Shown here: positions 6,935 to 8,799 of the stretch, one piece after another
Numbering within the stretch: the first letter of the stretch is position 1
How the letters are laid out: each line of letters opens with the position of its first letter
NCBI GenBank assembly: GCA_004552115.1
Contig: SFPH01000024.1
Span: 1-8,799, forward strand
Reading direction: 5' to 3'
DNA length: 8,799 nt
Source: Bacteroidales bacterium
GTDB lineage: Bacteria > Bacteroidota > Bacteroidia > Bacteroidales > UBA932
The notes under the pieces: generated by a model
Database searches by the model: none
Seen by the model: only the letters and a program-made list of their open reading frames with translations
What the model was told of the DNA's origin: nothing
Made by a program: the position numbers and the translations under genes

Positions 6935-7855
6935 ATGAAAAAGATATTGTCAACAGCACTCCTCCTGGCCGCCGTTCTGACGGCATCTGCCCAGGAGAAA
7001 CAGAAATACTATGTTCCCCAGAAGGGGGACTGGTCGGTAGGCATCACCTACAATCCTGCAACTATGGTAAGGGACATCCGTATGCAGCCCAAGCCGGGAG
7101 AGTTTGCCGGGGCCTGGATTGAGGAGCTGGCTGCCAGCCCGAAACAGATGTTCATACTCTCGCAGGATCCTATCGCGGCAGTTCGTGCCAAATATTTCAT
7201 CTCATCCAAAGCGGCAGTAAGGGCTACTCTCGGTTTCAACGGAAGTCTCATCAACTATAAGGAGTATGTGCGGGATGACCTCGCTGCGGCAGCAGACCCG
7301 GACACTGAGAACAAGGTCGTGGACAACCTGCGTTCCAATCTCAATTCCGTCAGTCTCCAGCTGGGCTATGAAGGGCGCCTTGGCGAAGGTTGTGTCAGGT
7401 TCGTTTATGGTTTTGACCTGATGTACTCGATAGCCGGGGGTACTATGACATTCCAGTATGGCAACGAACTGACAGATCTCAATCATGTGCCGTCCACAAT
7501 GCCTATGACCTCGGAGATGAAGGCCGGTTCAGTCAATGATTTCCAGAGCAAACTGGGAATAGACTACGGGCGTCCTCTGAAGAGGTACAATTCCGGATAT
7601 ATTCACGGCATTGGCCTGTCGGTGGATATAGGAATAGAGGTCTTTCTGGCAGAAAGGGTTTCCGTCGGTCTGGCAATGAACCTCACGCCTATAATGTTCA
7701 GCTTCCAGCCACAGACCTACACCATATATGAAGGTTTCTCATCCCTTTCAGGCAAGGTGGAACAGTATAACGGACTTGTAAGTCCCGGCAGCAATGCTCT
7801 GCTCTACGGCACCGAAAACCTTGGCTGCAGACTCACCCTCAACTACTACTTTTAA
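6935..7855 (+). CDS. Predicted outer-membrane beta-barrel protein
   Basis: 306-aa product with a type I signal peptide (MKKILS, hydrophobic core, TASA before Gln20). The mature protein alternates short amphipathic beta-strands with polar loops (e.g. WSVGITYNPATM, SVSLQLGYEGRL, RFVYGFDLMYSIAG, GLSVDIGIEVFLAERVSVGL). It ends in CRLTLNYYF, with the terminal Phe that the BAM machinery recognises in outer-membrane proteins. The length fits a small barrel of perhaps 8-12 strands. It starts 29 bp after the lipoprotein stop with no promoter seen in between, so it is likely cotranscribed. It could be a pore, a structural barrel or an anchor for the neighbouring lipoproteins; the sequence does not decide. 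The barrel call is good; the role is unknown. Confidence 0.8.
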   Translation: MKKILSTALLLAAVLTASAQEKQKYYVPQKGDWSVGITYNPATMVRDIRMQPKPGEFAGAWIEELAASPKQMFILSQDPIAAVRAKYFISSKAAVRATLGFNGSLINYKEYVRDDLAAAADPDTENKVVDNLRSNLNSVSLQLGYEGRLGEGCVRFVYGFDLMYSIAGGTMTFQYGNELTDLNHVPSTMPMTSEMKAGSVNDFQSKLGIDYGRPLKRYNSGYIHGIGLSVDIGIEVFLAERVSVGLAMNLTPIMFSFQPQTYTIYEGFSSLSGKVEQYNGLVSPGSNALLYGTENLGCRLTLNYYF

Positions 7856-7863
7856 CCTTTATC

Positions 7864-8049
7864 ATGGGAAGTCGCTCAAATGAACCGCTTATGCCCTACG
7901 AGGAGGTGCAGCGCCTTATCGATGAAAGGCTCGAAGCAATTCTTCTGCAGGAGTCGTCTGAGCCGGTGCAGTCCTCTGCACGAAAATCCGACAGGGGTGA
8001 CGTCAAGTGCAAACTGAAATCTATCTGGAAAAGGATAATAAATAAATGA
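7864..8049 (+). CDS. Small charged protein (61 aa) of unknown function
   Basis: The ATG at 7864 is 8 bp after the barrel gene stop, and the TGA at 8047-8049 overlaps the next ATG (ATGA). It has no signal peptide or membrane helix. It has a predicted N-terminal helix (YEEVQRLIDERLEAILLQ), a Ser/Glu-rich middle, and a basic C-terminal helix (KCKLKSIWKRIINK) with one Cys and one Trp that could touch a membrane or nucleic acid. I do not recognise the family. Tight spacing on both sides, with translational coupling to the next gene, argues it is real. It would be the only cytoplasmic product in the envelope run. Confidence 0.65.
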   Translation: MGSRSNEPLMPYEEVQRLIDERLEAILLQESSEPVQSSARKSDRGDVKCKLKSIWKRIINK

Positions 8050-8799
8050 ACTATATGAGACAATTGAAATTGATGTCCGCAGTACTTCCGCTTCTGCTTG
8101 TGGTGCTGACCGGATGCGAAAGGGAGGAAAACAATGGAATGGTGGAGGAAATCATCTTCACCAATATCCCTTCCAAAGGAATACGCATTGATGAGGGGGA
8201 TACATTCGACCTTGAATTCTCCATCAGACCATCCTCTCTCCAGGAGACGGCCGTAATCGAGTGGACAAGCGAAGACAAGGAAGTGGCTACCGTACGCAAG
8301 GGCCGCATTACCGGCGTGTCAGCCGGCAAGACGGTCATCAGGGCTGTATGCGAAGGCGGGGCGGAAGCTGTGGCGGACGTGGAGGTGCGCCCGGTGGAAG
8401 TGACTGCATTTCAGATTCCTTCCTCTCTCAAAGTTCCCCGGGGAGAGAGCGTGATTGTATCCGTAACCGGAATAGTGCCTGAAGGAGCGAGTGTTTCTTC
8501 CATTGACTGGAGCATTGCGGATGAAAGCATTGCCAGTTTGGAGATAAGCGGCGGTTCGCTGTATGTGGCCGGCCTGAAGAACGGCACCACGACACTGACG
8601 GGACAGGGTTCCGGAGTCAGCAAAAGCTGCAAGATTACCGTGGAGTATATTCCTGTAAAATCCGTGACCGTCACTGTCGCCAAGTCCTCGGTTGAAGTGG
8701 GGGAGGAGTCGTCTGTCAGTGTAAGCATTTCACCGTCAGAGGCCTCCAATATGTCACTCTCGTGGGAAGTATCCCCTTCAGGAGTGATAGACTTTGACC
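8046..8799 (+). CDS. BIG2-type Ig-like lipoprotein, N-terminal part (runs off right edge)
   Basis: 251 codons are visible, open at the right edge. A lipoprotein signal ends in VLTGC with Cys24, and the residues after it are acidic (CEREE). This resembles the acidic export signal that sends some Bacteroidota lipoproteins to the cell surface (inference). At least three Ig-like domains follow. The first (about 32-118) has the BIG2 pattern: IRIDEGDTFDLEF, VIEWTSEDKEVATV, GRITGVSAGKTVIRAV. The second (about 119-200) has WSIADESIASL and LYVAGLKNGTTTLTG. The third starts near 201 (VKSVTVTVAKSSVEVGEESS) and is cut by the window. BIG2 domains are bacterial Ig-like modules found in surface and adhesion proteins. 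The ATG overlaps the stop of the 61-aa gene; a second ATG at 8055 is possible. A functional C-terminal domain may lie beyond the edge. Confidence 0.88.
   Translation, partial: MNYMRQLKLMSAVLPLLLVVLTGCEREENNGMVEEIIFTNIPSKGIRIDEGDTFDLEFSIRPSSLQETAVIEWTSEDKEVATVRKGRITGVSAGKTVIRAVCEGGAEAVADVEVRPVEVTAFQIPSSLKVPRGESVIVSVTGIVPEGASVSSIDWSIADESIASLEISGGSLYVAGLKNGTTTLTGQGSGVSKSCKITVEYIPVKSVTVTVAKSSVEVGEESSVSVSISPSEASNMSLSWEVSPSGVIDFD

Noticed and set aside
6396..8799. Fimbrillin or Mfa-type fimbrial operon
   Set aside because: The proteins lack features I could recognise as fimbrillin, and a barrel gene plus BIG2 lipoprotein do not match that layout.
1..8799. CRISPR array, tRNA, rRNA or insertion sequence
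   Set aside because: No regular spacer-repeat pattern, cloverleaf, rRNA segment, transposase or terminal inverted repeats with target duplication was found on reading the window.

Overview
The window reads as a chromosome fragment of a Bacteroidota (probably Bacteroidales) anaerobe. Four things support this: promoters of the Bacteroides type (TTTG or TTG, 19-21 bp, TAnnTTTG) in every main intergenic gap; a hybrid kinase that carries its own AraC-type DNA-binding output; many lipoproteins and an outer-membrane barrel ending in Phe; and little use of Shine-Dalgarno sites. The genus cannot be fixed from the sequence alone. No tRNA, rRNA, CRISPR array, transposase or integrase was seen.

Left part (1-1718, minus strand): a two-gene unit with hypB first and, 12 bp later, the N-terminal 342 codons of a cysteine-rich 4Fe-4S protein that runs off the left edge. 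This is metabolic or housekeeping: nickel-enzyme maturation next to redox chemistry. Between it and the next gene lies a divergent promoter region (about 1719-1882) with a good Bacteroides-type promoter in each direction and a 10-bp direct repeat, one copy inside the spacer of each promoter.

Middle part (1883-6313, plus strand): two consecutive membrane regulators, both predicted to have a periplasmic TPR sensor. The first (about 502 aa) is TPR, one membrane helix, coiled coil, LuxR-type HTH, with no kinase or receiver. The second (943 aa) is lipobox, TPR, one membrane helix, HisKA, HATPase, receiver, AraC HTH: a one-protein two-component system of the HTCS kind, but with TPRs in place of the usual beta-propeller sensor.

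Right part (6396-8799, plus strand): a tight run of four genes: a 169-aa lipoprotein of unknown family, a 306-aa predicted outer-membrane beta-barrel, a 61-aa charged protein, and an Ig-like (BIG2-type) lipoprotein that runs off the right edge. Gaps are 29 bp, 8 bp and a 4-bp ATGA overlap. The first of these genes is preceded by a perfect -7 box inside an 11-bp inverted repeat that ends on the start codon. The simplest reading is a cell-envelope module built from secreted parts, controlled by the TPR regulators just upstream. It has no SusC/SusD pair in view, so it is not an ordinary polysaccharide-utilisation locus as far as can be seen. Its purpose (adhesion, matrix, sensing, transport) is not shown by the sequence.
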